Shown piece by piece: positions 24,007 to 35,129 of a stretch of 57,347 nucleotides of DNA (position 1 is its first letter; every line of letters begins with the position of its first letter). The stretch comes from Polytrichum commune (taxonomy: Eukaryota > Streptophyta > Polytrichopsida > Polytrichales > Polytrichaceae). The notes under the pieces were generated by a model. It did not search any database, was not told the origin of the DNA, and saw only the letters and a list, made by a program, of their open reading frames with translations. The DNA is taken from contig OX485808.1 in assembly GCA_950295325.1 (NCBI GenBank), forward strand, positions 44,107,180 to 44,164,526. The letters run 5' to 3'. The position numbers and the translations under genes are program-made.

Positions 24007-24588
24007 GGGCCACTTCACACACGAGCCAAGTGCCATGACCTTGTAATGGTGAGGACCCTTGACTCTCATCCAAAGGCCGTACCATGGGTGTTGGGAAAGC
24101 CATTTTATGTAGTCTTGGGCCCTCAAGCAGTGTGTGAAGTGAGAATGAACCATGTTGCGGGACCATTGCATATTTTGTTGGCGGAAAAAGAGGGGAGGAT
24201 TTGGTTTAATATAATATGTCTCCAAGATTATCAATTTAAGATAATTACTTGGTGGTGTTTGTCTGTCTTGGAATCTGTCTTGGAATATGTTCTAGAATTT
24301 GCCATGCAGTTTGTCCTGCTGGAAAAAATATTAAAAAAATCATGGTCTTCCGGAATTTGCGTCAAGCCCACCTCTTGGAGGTGGGTTTGACGCAAATTCC
24401 GGTAGACCATGCACCCTTATCCACAACCAGTCATGTAGGACTCCATGTAGACTTTTCATCCACAAACTTTTCGTTGGGCCTTCACCTCCTAGTGTGAAGT
24501 GAACTTGGACGGTCTCCACCCTCTCGACCAATGAGAGCTCTTACTTTGTCATGGTCAAGGGCCTTCAACCTTGTGTGTGAAGTGGCCC
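24007..24588. mobile_element. Tourist-like MITE, intact copy
   Basis: 582 bp. The left end is GGGCCACTTCACACA and the right end is TGTGTGAAGTGGCCC. TAA flanks both sides (24004-24006 and 24589-24591). It contains an inner inverted repeat around GCGTCAAGCCCACCTC / GGTGGGTTTGACGC near 24360-24395. It is the uninterrupted sister of 5429-6226. Confidence 0.85.
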
Positions 24589-25004
24589 TAAGTGTTACCC
24601 CTATAAGCGTTATAATTTCATATATGTTAAGAAAATTTTACTCCCCTACAAAAACACAATTGGTAAGACTAGTGAGTGTCATGTGTTAAGTGTAATAACA
24701 TGCCCTACTCCCTTCTTTGTTAATTGCACCTCTACAAGTGTTAATTTTGAGAAAATCACAATAATAATATATGAGAGCATACATTTTGAACATGTAATCA
24801 CGTTTATCCCATATTCGTTTGAGGGTCACGCGATTAGAATTTCTACCTCTGAACACCACAAGTCGTTCTCAACCCATGGATGCAAACATTATTGTGTCTT
24901 TCAAGGCATAGTACCGAAATTTGGTGATTCAATATCAAATAGATTGTTATAGTGCAAACAAATTGTTTGCAGTTGATATATATCAAGTTGTTGTTATGGT
25001 TGAG

Positions 25005-25547
25005 TAGGCATGGCGTGCGGGAGTTACCACATCGACAATTTAAAATTGTTGGAGGCACATGGGTGTTCTTTCGATCTTTATTGAGAGGGAGATAGAGGAA
25101 GCTAGGTGCTTGGTAGAGGTTGATGAAGTTGCTACTCTACTTCATCAACTGACGATGTTGTCATCTGATAGTGAGGTGGGTGACGTGATGAATGCTCATG
25201 AATACCTCAATTATGAGATGGAGCTTGATTTAAACAACCCCTATGAACCTACCGATGAGGAGTTTTTGGATATGTATTCCTCAAAACATTAAGAAATTGA
25301 TATTGATGAGGTTATGGTTGACGTGGTAGAAGAAGTTGTAGGATCGAGTGTTGCTGAGCGTTCTCTAGAAACTTTGAACAAATACTTTGAACAAAGACCA
25401 AATGATGCCCTATCACACATCATGAGCATTCAAGGACTCCACAAGGAAGTTTCATCTCATCATTTGGAAGCTTCTTGTCAAACTACTATAGACTCTTTCT
25501 TTCGGTTAGTTTACTTGGAAGAATTTCGTCAAGTTACTATTATATAG
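25005..25547 (+). pseudogene. Tigger/pogo-type (CENP-B-like) transposase, C-terminal relic
   Basis: Upstream of the first start codon the frame reads AWRAGVTTSTI, a stop, then NCWRHMGVL, which is the pattern that follows the DDE domain in Tigger/pogo transposases (a '..I.NCWRHTGI' stretch). An acidic segment with a PTDEEFLDMY stretch follows, then after a TAA at 25290 in the same frame comes LETLNKYFEQ and the end at about 25547. The helix-turn-helix and catalytic DDE parts are absent from the visible sequence. This is a dead C-terminal fragment. Confidence 0.55.
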
Positions 25548-25844
25548 AATTTTCTTTAAGTTAGTTTAGTTGAATTATGTATTATCATTTGTACTTTCAT
25601 TTTTATTTTTATAAAACGTTATGTTCTTCATTTTCAAAAAAAAAGTGTTATTTATATAACTATTATCAATCATCAGTATGAATTCTATAAGTGTTACTTG
25701 TTATAATTCTTTATATGTTATTTTTTTGCTACTCCCAACCTGTAACATTTAAAGATTTCTAATTGTAAAAGTTATTTTGTCCAAAGAATCATCTCAAAAA
25801 CACAGGTACAAATGGGCCTCTAATATCAACATGTTAGACTTAGG

Positions 25845-25958
25845 GTTAGTTTCCATGTAGACCGCTCGTCCACTAGATTCTAGTGGAAATGTAGATGACA
25901 CTAGGTGGAATCTACATTTTTAGTAGTATCTAGTGGGCGAAACAATGAAACCAACCCT
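25845..25958. mobile_element. Small MITE-like inverted-repeat element
   Basis: About 115 bp bounded by TAGGGTTAGTTTC and its inverse GAAACCAACCCTCA, with inner complementary blocks (CTAGATTCTAGTGG / GTATCTAGTGGGCG, and AATGTAGAT / ATCTACATT). It lies directly beside the MITE at 25962. No clear target duplication was found. Confidence 0.5.
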
Positions 25959-25961
25959 CAA

Positions 25962-26325
25962 TGGCCACTTCACACACAAAACCGGAGGCATGTGACCATT
26001 GCATTCGATCTCTCTTTAGTTGAAAAGGCCGAGACCTTCCAAATTCACTTCACACTAGAAGGTTACGGCCTAAGGGCCCAAAGCACGTATCATGGATGAA
26101 GAGTCTACATGGATTCCTACATGGCAAACTATGGATAATGTTTCATGGTCTGCCAAATTTTGTGTCATGCCTATTTCCAAGAGGTAGGTATGATGCAAAT
26201 TTCGGCAGTCCATGTTAGTTTCTAGACAAAGGCTTTCCCATTTCTCATGGTACGGCCTTTGCATGAGAATCAAAGGCCCTCACAATTACATGGTCACAGT
26301 CGTTGGCTTGTTTGTGAAGTGGCCC
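25962..26325. mobile_element. Tourist-like MITE, shorter diverged copy
   Basis: The left end is TGGCCACTTCACACA, the right end is TTTGTGAAGTGGCCC. Internal blocks are shared with 24007-24588 (CAATTACATGGTCACAG, GGTACGGCCTTTG and TGTGTCATGCC). One end has drifted, so the target duplication (probably TAA/TTA) is not exact. Confidence 0.65.
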
Positions 26326-26329
26326 TTAA

Positions 26330-29120
26330 TTGGCCAAGGCAAAATGCGGAATAGGTCATAGTCTCACCATACATATGTGTGTATGTGCGTGTGCGTGTGT
26401 GTGTTTGCAGGATCCTTGGGGGTTGGACTCTTCATTGGATACCTAAATGACATGCGTGGGTTACTATATATGAAATTAAACCCTCTATATACAAGAAGTT
26501 TACAAAGAAGATTAAATGCACACATACTAAAAACATGCTAGGAAATGGACTCATGTATTTATACTCATCATTTCATTTTAATATGATAAATGCCTCCACC
26601 ATATATACAAAATATACATCGAGAATTAAATAGTCCTTAATTACTTATAAAAATCACCTTCACTTTCTAATGAGAAAGTTATTGAACAATTTTTGTTCTT
26701 CCATCCATAGCATGTAACTCAACGATCTCATCAAACAAACAAAGACAATAGCACAACAACTTAATTAGGCACAATGCGGAGATAAATACTCAAGGGAGCC
26801 CATAAGCACTCCAAGAACCTCCAAATTCTAAAACCTTGAACCCAAATGCAAACCCTAACAAGAATGGACAAAGCAATCATTGAGGACTATTACCACATGA
26901 TAACAATGGACGAAAATGTGAATTGGATGGAAATAACACATCTGTTGCTCAAAAAATATTTGAACCTTAGGGATTTTTTTGTAGATTTACATTTACTATA
27001 AATCTATTAATAGAATTTTAACAATAGACCTAGTTCATGAACCAAAACTTGGCATTTTTCACCTCTACGGTTTGGGGGCGACATATCCTAAACACGTTCT
27101 TTTGTTGATCCTTACGTGTAAATGATTCCCAATTGATCTAAAACCTTGCATGACCTTCAAACATAACATATTCTAAACATCTACCGTTGGAATTTATAGT
27201 TGAACATGTGTTGGTGGGTGTAAATCCACGTGGAAGGTTCACATTTGTGGCATCGCTGCCTCAACTTGCAAAACTTCCCCAAAAAATCACAAACTAATGG
27301 TTTCAAGATTTGCGAGTTGATTTTAGGGTTTAGGGTAGGGTTTACAGTTTAGGGTAACATTTTGTTCTTTGAAGATGATTTGAATGGAGGTTCGATAAAA
27401 GAACCAATCTTATTTAAATTACTAAATTGTTGCCCCCAAAACCACTATCGACATTCTTATTATAATCTCCTAGGGGCCATTCACGATCAGGGTACTACTT
27501 TCGAGAAAAAGGACTTAAGGACTTTGTCGCATTGATCTTGGTTTTTATCATGATTTACTATTATTCGATCAATAAATTTTACATAAATAAGTAGATAGTT
27601 CATAAGCTTTATCAAGAAATATTTTTATTATTATTTAATAATCACCCTAAACCCTAAACCCTAGGCCACATCAATGGCATTTTTTTGCTATTTAGGTGTG
27701 CATTGGTGGTCAATTATTTCCTGTTATGTATCTTGGTACCTTGGTAAAAGTGTCATGTGTCCATTCATATAATTTTTTTTGTCCAATTCTAATACTAGAC
27801 GTTCCTTTTACGTGTGGCCGTGAGTATATGTATATCTGGACATGTTTGGTGCCACATGTAAAGTTGGGCAATTGCTATTCAATACATATTTGGTTCTATT
27901 GGTACACACTTGAATGATGAGTGTGAGGAAAAAAATTGGGATCGTTTTGATTGATTCTTGTTGTCCTTTTCATTCCTTGATCCTAAGGTGAACAATTAAG
28001 ACATCACTCCTGAATGTCCTTTAAGGAATCAAAAAGATATCTTAGATGACCCTATTCCTTCTAAATTAACTTTGTCAGTGTACTCGATATGGAGTATGAA
28101 ATGTAGGTATGATCCAAAATATGCTTCACAATACAAATCTAAGCATACCAAGCATGTGAAGTTATCCAAAAAAGTCCGTTTTCCGTTAGACGGCCAAAAG
28201 TAGTACCCTAACCGTGAATGGCCCCCCTAAGCAATAGAACTTGAACGCTTAAAATTTGGATTGTGAGTAGGCACCTCTAACCTACAAACATCTATATGGT
28301 TGGATTTGTCAAAAAAATAAAAAAAATAAAAAAATCTCAAGATCTTTAGTTGTGGTTGCTCAAATTGAGGTCACATTTTATGGGCAAATTTGAGGGAAAT
28401 CGGGTGTGGAAAGTTAGGGGTTAAGACCCAACTACCACCTTCAGCTTATAAGTCGAGTTACAATGTTACACGGAGCCCTTAGCCCTTAGCCCTTTTCATC
28501 TACAGTGGAGATCACCAGCACGCTTCCATGGGCCAGATTGTAGTTGCGCTTGGGCTCATGAGACGCCCTAATGACAGGGGTGACCAAGATGACCCCTCTG
28601 GACAACCCACCTACGACCCGCTGGTTGAAGGTTAGAGACCCGGAAATTGTCTAGTCCAAAGTTATTTGATATGAATTGGCCACGAACGTATAAGGAGGTC
28701 AAGTATTTTGTACGGTGGATGGATGAGAGGTCCGCTTGTATACAATAATTCCCTCTCTCGGGTGTCTAGCCCTGGCCCTGGCCCTTTATTAGGTGCCATC
28801 ATTCATAGCAAAGTGGGCCCAACAAATCCTTTGCAGCCACCCCACTGGCCAGCCTCTTCATGTTCACCAAAATATCTGCCTCCTCAGGCCTTTCATCCAA
28901 AGCTGAAGTGCTTCGCCCTAATTTAGTCCCTTGCCAAAGCTTGGAGTCCTAGCCTACCTCAATGTTCCGTTCACTCCATGGCTAAAACTACCAAAACGTG
29001 GAGTAATTACATCTAAGTTACGTCGTGGTGGAATATACTAGGAATTACACTAATTTGTCTTATCAATGTGGGTTTTCACATTTGTCAAGAACATTGTTTT
29101 TGTATCCAAATATCATATAT
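26330..29120. other. Spacer with two short telomere-like tracts, no gene seen
   Basis: TTTAGGG-type runs occur near 27320-27360 (plus sense) and CCCTAAA runs near 27645-27665. There is a (TG)n tract near 26374-26405. The more GC-rich stretch 28480-28930 has open frames on both strands, but none carries a recognisable domain or splice structure. Confidence 0.45.
27320..27665. repeat. Interstitial telomere-type repeats (TTTAGGG), two short tracts
   Basis: At 27320-27360 there are variant TTTAGGG units in plus sense. At 27645-27665 there are about three CCCTAAA units. They are opposite in orientation about 300 bp apart. Confidence 0.7.
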
Positions 29121-29125
29121 CACCG

Positions 29126-29268
29126 TAACATTATTCACATCCATAACAATGTTCTATGGGATTGATAATATTTCGTAGAATATTCCCACATGCAAACTGG
29201 TGTATACAAAATATTATGTAGAACATTGTTGGTCCCACTTAACATTGTTATGGATCTGAATAATGTTA
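29126..29268. repeat. 143-bp foldback element
   Basis: 28-bp arms at 29126-29153 and 29241-29268 are inverse copies with one mismatch (the left starts TAACATTATTCACATCC and the right ends GGATCTGAATAATGTTA). Secondary complementary blocks (GAACATTGTT and TATT) lie in the loop. It is MITE-like and non-coding. Confidence 0.75.
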
Positions 29269-29939
29269 TGCTAAGTACTTGGATCAAGGAATTACAATCT
29301 CCATGAGAAGTTATTAATGGCATGTAACTCTGAATGGTAACCCACTCCACCTAATAAGACAATCGATTTGTAGTTGTGGACATATTCCTCCCGATCTAGT
29401 GCTATGAAAGCAAATTGTAATAACCTTGAATTGATATTTTAGGCAAGGCAAAGATGAGAGCTAACTACTTGCGATTTGAGGAATAGTAACAATGATGGTT
29501 AGCGACATTTATATTTTGGGCTTTTGCCACCAAGAACACTATATTCGTTAATCGGAGACTTTTGAAAGTCTCAAAATAAAATATGCCCATAGTTTGGGAT
29601 GCCAATATTGTGGGCATATGGAATGTTGGGAACATCAAGAACATGACAATTTAAAAATTCGCACGTAAAGAATATTCCTAATACTAAAAATAGAAAATTG
29701 CAATTATAATGAAAACGTGAACTCCATGTGGAAAATAACAAGCGAATATAAAAAACAAATGGTTTATGTCATTATAGAGTTTGGGGTGCGCATCCCATAA
29801 GTAAGGTTCTTATGGTTTTGGATGGCACATCCCAAACGTATACCACAATGGAGTGTGACAAGTCTACTAAGTCTATTAAAAACCAAGACTACTAAGTACT
29901 AATGTTTTTTCCCGCCGTTAACTTTCACCTATGTTATGT

Positions 29940-32900
29940 TTACCCATCTCCATCTTCCGCTTCATATCCATTCTCGGCGTCATTTTCCGCAGCTGCAATA
30001 CGTGCCAAGTTGTCTTTGGCAAAATCTATATGTTTTTGGGGGATGGTCATTGCTTCTGTGTTGGAACCTTTGCGCGGCTTCCAAGCACAAAGTATAGTAT
30101 CCGTGTTTATCCAAACCGGTGTGTACGCTGAGTCCACTGTCCACTTAAAATTCTTTTTGGTGTCCCAACCTAAATAAGTGCGGAGCACGTTGTGGTCTTT
30201 AGTGCTTGGACGACAATATTCCACCTCAATTTGACGAAAGTTGGGGCTAGTTCGAACAAAATTGGGTGAAGACAATGCTTTTACCAACCAAATTGGCTTG
30301 GGATGCTCCTCATCCCCAGCTCGTACGAGGACCAAATACCCTTCATGGCAATCAACACCTACACGAAACGACGGTGCCGGTCGATTGCGGGCAGGGCCAA
30401 CGTAATGCTCGTCCATTGCGAACTCTTCACGAACGTCTCCATTGCTGAAAAACATAGTATCGGACTCGACAACCGTCAAACGACTTTGTGGCCAAAATCC
30501 TTGTGTCAAAGTCGTACGGGTGTCGCCACCAAGTGTCATCAAGGCTGAGCGAATGCGATCCCAATACGCGATCAACGGTTCATGGGTATCTCTAACACGT
30601 CTTGTGATGTCCTCCTCGCACAACTCTTTCCAATATTCAATGAATCCGGATATGCCTTTGATGATTTCCGGCCCATTCCTCATGGGTTCGGGTTTGCAAG
30701 GCTTTGGTTCCCCATCCGGGACCAAACATTTCCCATCATTGTCTTGACGCCATACGAGTATACCATCATCCGGGCCCCAATTAGGAGATGTGCACAAAAG
30801 CTTGAATTGCATGGCCGGGAGACCATCGTCCCTCATATAAAATCGGAATTGTTGTGCTTTGGTATGCCCCACCAAACGGTCCCCTCCCTTCAACATGTAT
30901 GGCTTGATGAAGGCCTTGAAATTTGGTACTTCCTCAATCAAGTGCGGAATTACTGGCATATGGTCCAAATCCATATACGATTTCATAAGAAGAGGTATGG
31001 TTGGAAAATCTTCTTCATGTAACTTCATGCTCCACCGTCCGAATGATGCATCAATGTCGTCGTGTGTATGTCCCACCATCAAGAAAGACACAAACACCTC
31101 CTTGAAGATTCCTTTCGCCACGAGCAATGACCAAAAACAAAATACGTATCGACATTTGTTGTCCTTCGCACAATTATCAAGTTGAACGTGGAGAGTTGGA
31201 GGCAATGGTTTTGCACAAATGGGCTCTCCGGGTGGTTCTGGCAATGACGACATACAAACCTCCTTCCCCAAAAGCACTGCCTCATAAAGGGATGTGGTTC
31301 GACAACCATCAAAAAGTGCACGGGAAGAATGTACCGGTGGCTTCTCAAGATCGCGCAACAGTTTTGCAAATGAACCCACCGTGTGGTTAGCATCCCCAGG
31401 GTAAAAATCCAAACCATAATGGGCATACTTTACGTCCCCATGGCCGTGGGCAATCATACCTGGAAAAAACAAACGATGCGTGACCAAAATAATCAAATAA
31501 CCACTAAACGGATGTATGGAGTTGGACATTTGCCAAACACACCCAAGAAAATTGGATAGACTTTAAACACGTAGTTGTGATTTCATACAAACCTGTGACA
31601 GCTACGGGCAACTTGAAGAGACCATCCGTGGCCTTTATTTTGCGTGCATAACAAGGGCATGCGGTCTTGGCGTGGTCCATTTTATCATGGATGACTGTTA
31701 GAACCTCTGTGGGCCTCATTATGGATAGAGCACGATTCTTATAGTAATCTTGACGGTGTGCCTCTTGATTGTTGACATGTTCAATATATTTTTTCTGGTG
31801 TCTGGAATGAGATTCAGTGCCTATGGGGTGGGCGTCTCGAAGACCTTTGTATTTTTCACACGTCGTACATCTAGCGAACTTGTCCCCGGGTCTTTTCAGA
31901 ATGTATTCCGCAAACTGCTGGTTTTTAATCACACTCAACTTGGACAAAGAAATGGGCCCACATTCCGCTATGCGACCCACTTCATTGATGTCCGTTAAGA
32001 TGTTCTTCCATTTTGTGCCCGTGGGCAACACCATTTGAACAACCTTCTCCCCTGACGACAATGTCCTCGTCTTGTGGGGCATTGCATCGGCCAATGGCAC
32101 TATGATGGTGGATAGTGTCGCGGACGCTTGCAGTGTAGCCTCCCTAGGTTTCTTTGTGCCCGAGTTGCCATGAAATCGAGAGCGGCGACCCAACGATGAA
32201 TATTTTCGAAACCTATAAAAGTCAGCCTTGGAGACGGCGTGGATGGTATACCACGCTGTACAACACACATCAACATTCTCAAGTGTCACCACCTTATGCC
32301 CATGGGTATCAAGGTGCAAATTTCTGTGGACCTCGAGTTTCTTAGCCGACCTCATACGAAAATCCGCAAGCCACATCTCTTGACGCAGAGATCTAATTTT
32401 CTCCCGCGGGAAAAATTGGCAACATTTCCTCGCGCAACAATCCTTGCCGGACACTAGACGGATAGATTCGTCCCCCAAAAGCCGATCCCGTCGACGCTCC
32501 TTATCTCCGCGAGGCACACGGTTTGAATCATATCTACGGAGGCCTTTGCGAGGACGTGTTGTGGCCAACAAAGCTAATTGTGTTTGCTTATGCCGCCGCT
32601 CATGATCCCACAAACTCACTTCCTCATGTAGAACTCGACGAAGCGGCCATCGACGCAAGGAAAATCTCCATGTCACCGGGAACTCTACCGGAAGCAAAGA
32701 GTTCAAGATGCACACGCCAACATCATCGAGACCTAGGGCGTTGGCATCGACACAATCACGGGGATTGGAGTTTCTACATATACCATCTGCCACCGGGACA
32801 CCAACCTCGTTGAGTAGAACGACATCAAGGCCAACCCATTGCTCCCTCCCGAAACCGGCACACAACGGAATGTCATCGTGGTCATCTCCGGAATGCAGAG

Positions 32901-33069
32901 ATTGTTCGTGGACTTCCAAAGATTCATGGGAGGATGTATCCACAAACACCCCCCTCACGTTTGGTGAACCATTACTATCTGCCGACGGGGAAGACAGTTC
33001 ACATTCAGCATCGGATGACGATGCATACGTCGACAACTCCAATGAACTATCACCCACATGCAACGCCAT
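29940..33069 (-). CDS. DUF7869-type transposase-like protein, two exons
   Basis: Exon 1 is 33069-31593 and exon 2 is 31459-29940. The intron (31592-31460, 133 bp) starts GT and ends AG after a T-rich tract, and the phase-1 junction joins without loss of frame, giving about 998 residues. I chose ATG 33069 because the sequence becomes acidic and Ser-rich from there. The frame is open upstream to 33246, so an earlier start is possible. The N-terminal half has Cys clusters (CCARKCCQFF; CTTCEKYKGL; ACPCYARK). Exon 2 has LHVQLDNCAKDNK and later VGHTHDDIDASFGRWS. These paired motifs match the plant, algal and animal DUF7869 proteins as I remember them, a predicted RNase H-fold transposase family; the Asp of LDN and the HTHDDID cluster are the likely catalytic residues. 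There is no in-frame stop. The role as a transposase is inferred. Confidence 0.7.
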
Positions 33070-33299
33070 ACAGCCTAGACCAACCACCAGGACATGATCA
33101 ACCCAACCACTACCGCAATGCATACAAGAGAGGATAAAATATATGTGGAGATAAATGGCCCAAAATTGACAAACAAATTTTGGTGCACCATTGGAGAACC
33201 TCACGCACAAAGACGAACGCGCGTCCCAAAAAAACGTTTTAAGCATACGTCTAGGTTGTTCACTAATGTAAACAATACATGGACAAAGAGGAGAACACT

Positions 33300-33770
33300 C
33301 GTTAGTCGTCCAGGAGGGCCCTGCTGTTCGGACCAGCGCCTGTCCACATACAACCGACGACGAAATCAGAAATCCGAGAACGCCACATGCATTTACGAAC
33401 GCGCGTTCGTGACCTCAGTAACTTCTCCATGTACATCCGGCGGCCTTCGAGATCCCTCAAATGAGAGCACCCTGAGGAATATCGGTTTTGTAGGTCAAAG
33501 TACCATGTTGACTTAGGAACCTGCGCGATATACTATCACAAGAGAACACTTGTCCATACGCACAAAATTAGCAAATCTGCAGATGATGCCTGAATCAACT
33601 CCAACAATATTTTGAACACTGAGCACCTCCATATTGTGAATTTGATTATGTTGACTTTTGCGTACCTACCCATTTACGAACGGACGTTCGTAAATGGGTG
33701 CGACCCCGTGTTCACATCCTTCACGGACGAGCGATGAGCATATTTTTCTTGCTATTCTGTGTTCGTAAAT
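33300..33770 (+). pseudogene. Decayed second copy of the exon 3 end/intron 3 region of the 38.5-44.2 kb gene
   Basis: The tract follows 42740-43330 in order. GGAGGGCCCTGCTGTTCGG matches GGAGGGACCTGCTGCTCGG. Palindrome 33391-33414 matches 42813-42836. Shared text around GGCCTT(C/G)CGAGA and TTTTGTAGG follows. Palindrome 33672-33695 matches 43116-43139, both preceded by an ATTATGTTGA block, and GAGCA(T/C)ATTTT(T/C)CTTGC closes the match. The coding part is no longer open. The copy is cut on the left near 33290, close to the 5' end of the DUF7869 gene on the other strand. Confidence 0.72.
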
Positions 33771-33834
33771 TACTGCCATACTGATGTGCATGAATGAAGA
33801 TGTGTTGCTGGATGCGTAGACAATAATGACATGT

Positions 33835-34467
33835 ATTTACGAACGAACGTTCGTAAATTCCCGACCATCAGGTAACAATAGATACGGGTCAAATAAGTAT
33901 GTATGATCCTCGAAGGCATATTTACGAACGCACGTTCGTAAATGACTGTCATGGATTAAGTGCATGTGACTAACCATATGAGTACCTCAATCCAGAACAT
34001 GCTCTCATGTGGGATTTACGAACGCACGTTCGTAAATTACCGACCAACAGGTACCAATAGACAAGGGTCAAATATGTATGTATGAAACTCGAAGGCATAT
34101 TTACGAACGCACGTTCGTAAATAAATGCCATGGATGATGTGCATGTGACTATCCATGAGTAGCTCAATCCAAAACATGATCTCCTGTGGGATTTACGAAC
34201 GCACGTTCGTAAATTACCGACCATCAGGTACCAATAGATAAGGGTCAAATATGTCTGCATGGTCCTCGAAGGCATATTTACGAACGCACGTTCGTAAATA
34301 ACTGAGATGGATTACGTGCATGTGACTATCCATATGAGTAGCCCAATCCAGAACATGCTCTCATGTGGAATTTACGAACGCGCGTTCGTAAATCCTTGCC
34401 ATGTCCAGGTCCGAATCGTTTGTCTAAACCTGAAGCTCTTCATCTTTACGAACGTGCGTTCGTAAAG
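33835..34467 (+). repeat. 178-bp tandem array, two 24-bp palindromes per unit
   Basis: Palindromes (arms ATTTACGAACG and its inverse, two free central bases) start at 33835, 33920, 34014, 34099, 34191, 34276, 34370 and 34444. Spacings alternate 85, 94, 85, 92, 85, 94, then 74. This gives three and a half units of 177-179 bp. The sequence between the palindromes is also repeated (for example TCGAAGGCAT before the second palindrome and GACC(A/T)(A/T)CAGGTA after the first). The last palindrome begins and ends with C and G instead of A and T, keeping the pairing. Confidence 0.92.
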
Positions 34468-34469
34468 TT

Positions 34470-34840
34470 CCGGTATTTACGGCGGTATATGCGGTAGGTA
34501 CAGCCTGTACTGTACCTGGGTGGTGTAGGGTTGGCGCACACGAAATGGCTTGAGCGCGTTCGGTGAGGTCTGTAGAGCGCACACTTGCATGTGCCGCTGA
34601 AAAGAGCTTTGTTGTGGGGGGAAGAGCTTTAAGTACTTCACCCCGCTGGTTCAAAATCCCTTGGATGCTTTTTAAAAAGCAGATTCCCGCCGCCTTCTTT
34701 GACCTAACAATCTCCCATTCCATCCATGCGGAATTATATAAATAGCATTGTCATGTATGGAACATGCCTTGCATGCACGCCAACATATTGAAAATATATA
34801 AATCGGTTGCACACCTTAGTTGTGACCAAGGTCTCATCGA
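34470..34840. other. Spacer, no gene seen
   Basis: Moderate GC, with open frames on both strands between 34424 and 34745 but no recognisable product. It may be further relic of the palindrome-bearing element, because a GGTATTTACGG block directly follows the last palindrome. Confidence 0.35.
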
Positions 34841-34965
34841 AATATATGTATATACGTATATATATATACGTATATATATACGTATATATATATGTATATA
34901 TATATACGTATATATATATACGTATATATATATACGTATATATATATATATATATATATACATAA
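34841..34965. repeat. (TATATACG)-type microsatellite
   Basis: Mixed TATA and TACGTA units over about 120 bp. It is self-complementary, so both strands show artificial Tyr/Ile/Arg open frames, which are not genes. Confidence 0.9.
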
Positions 34966-35075
34966 TGTCTAAATATGGAGATGGTTAACATTGAATATTT
35001 AATGATTTGCGACTAAGGTATGAAGTCCAAGTTAATTGACAATTGATGCCTAATAAAGTTATGAATGTCGAAGTC

Positions 35076-35079
35076 ATAG

Positions 35080-35120
<41 letters not shown>

Positions 35121-35122
35121 CA
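35076..35122. repeat. (TA)n(CA)n microsatellite
   Basis: A TA run followed by CACATATACACACACACACA. Confidence 0.9.
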
Positions 35123-35129
35123 ATGAGGT

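Noticed and set aside
31750-33097. Several plus-strand frames across 31.7-33.1 kb
   Set aside because: They are shadows of the minus-strand DUF7869-type gene, whose two exons join in phase.
33835-34467. CRISPR-like array (regular palindromic repeats with spacers)
   Set aside because: The 'spacers' are themselves repeated, the repeats are full palindromes in a eukaryotic context, and there are no cas genes. It is a 178-bp tandem satellite with two palindromes per unit.
34734-34991. Open frames of Tyr/Ile/Arg repeats on both strands
   Set aside because: They are translations of the (TATATACG) microsatellite.
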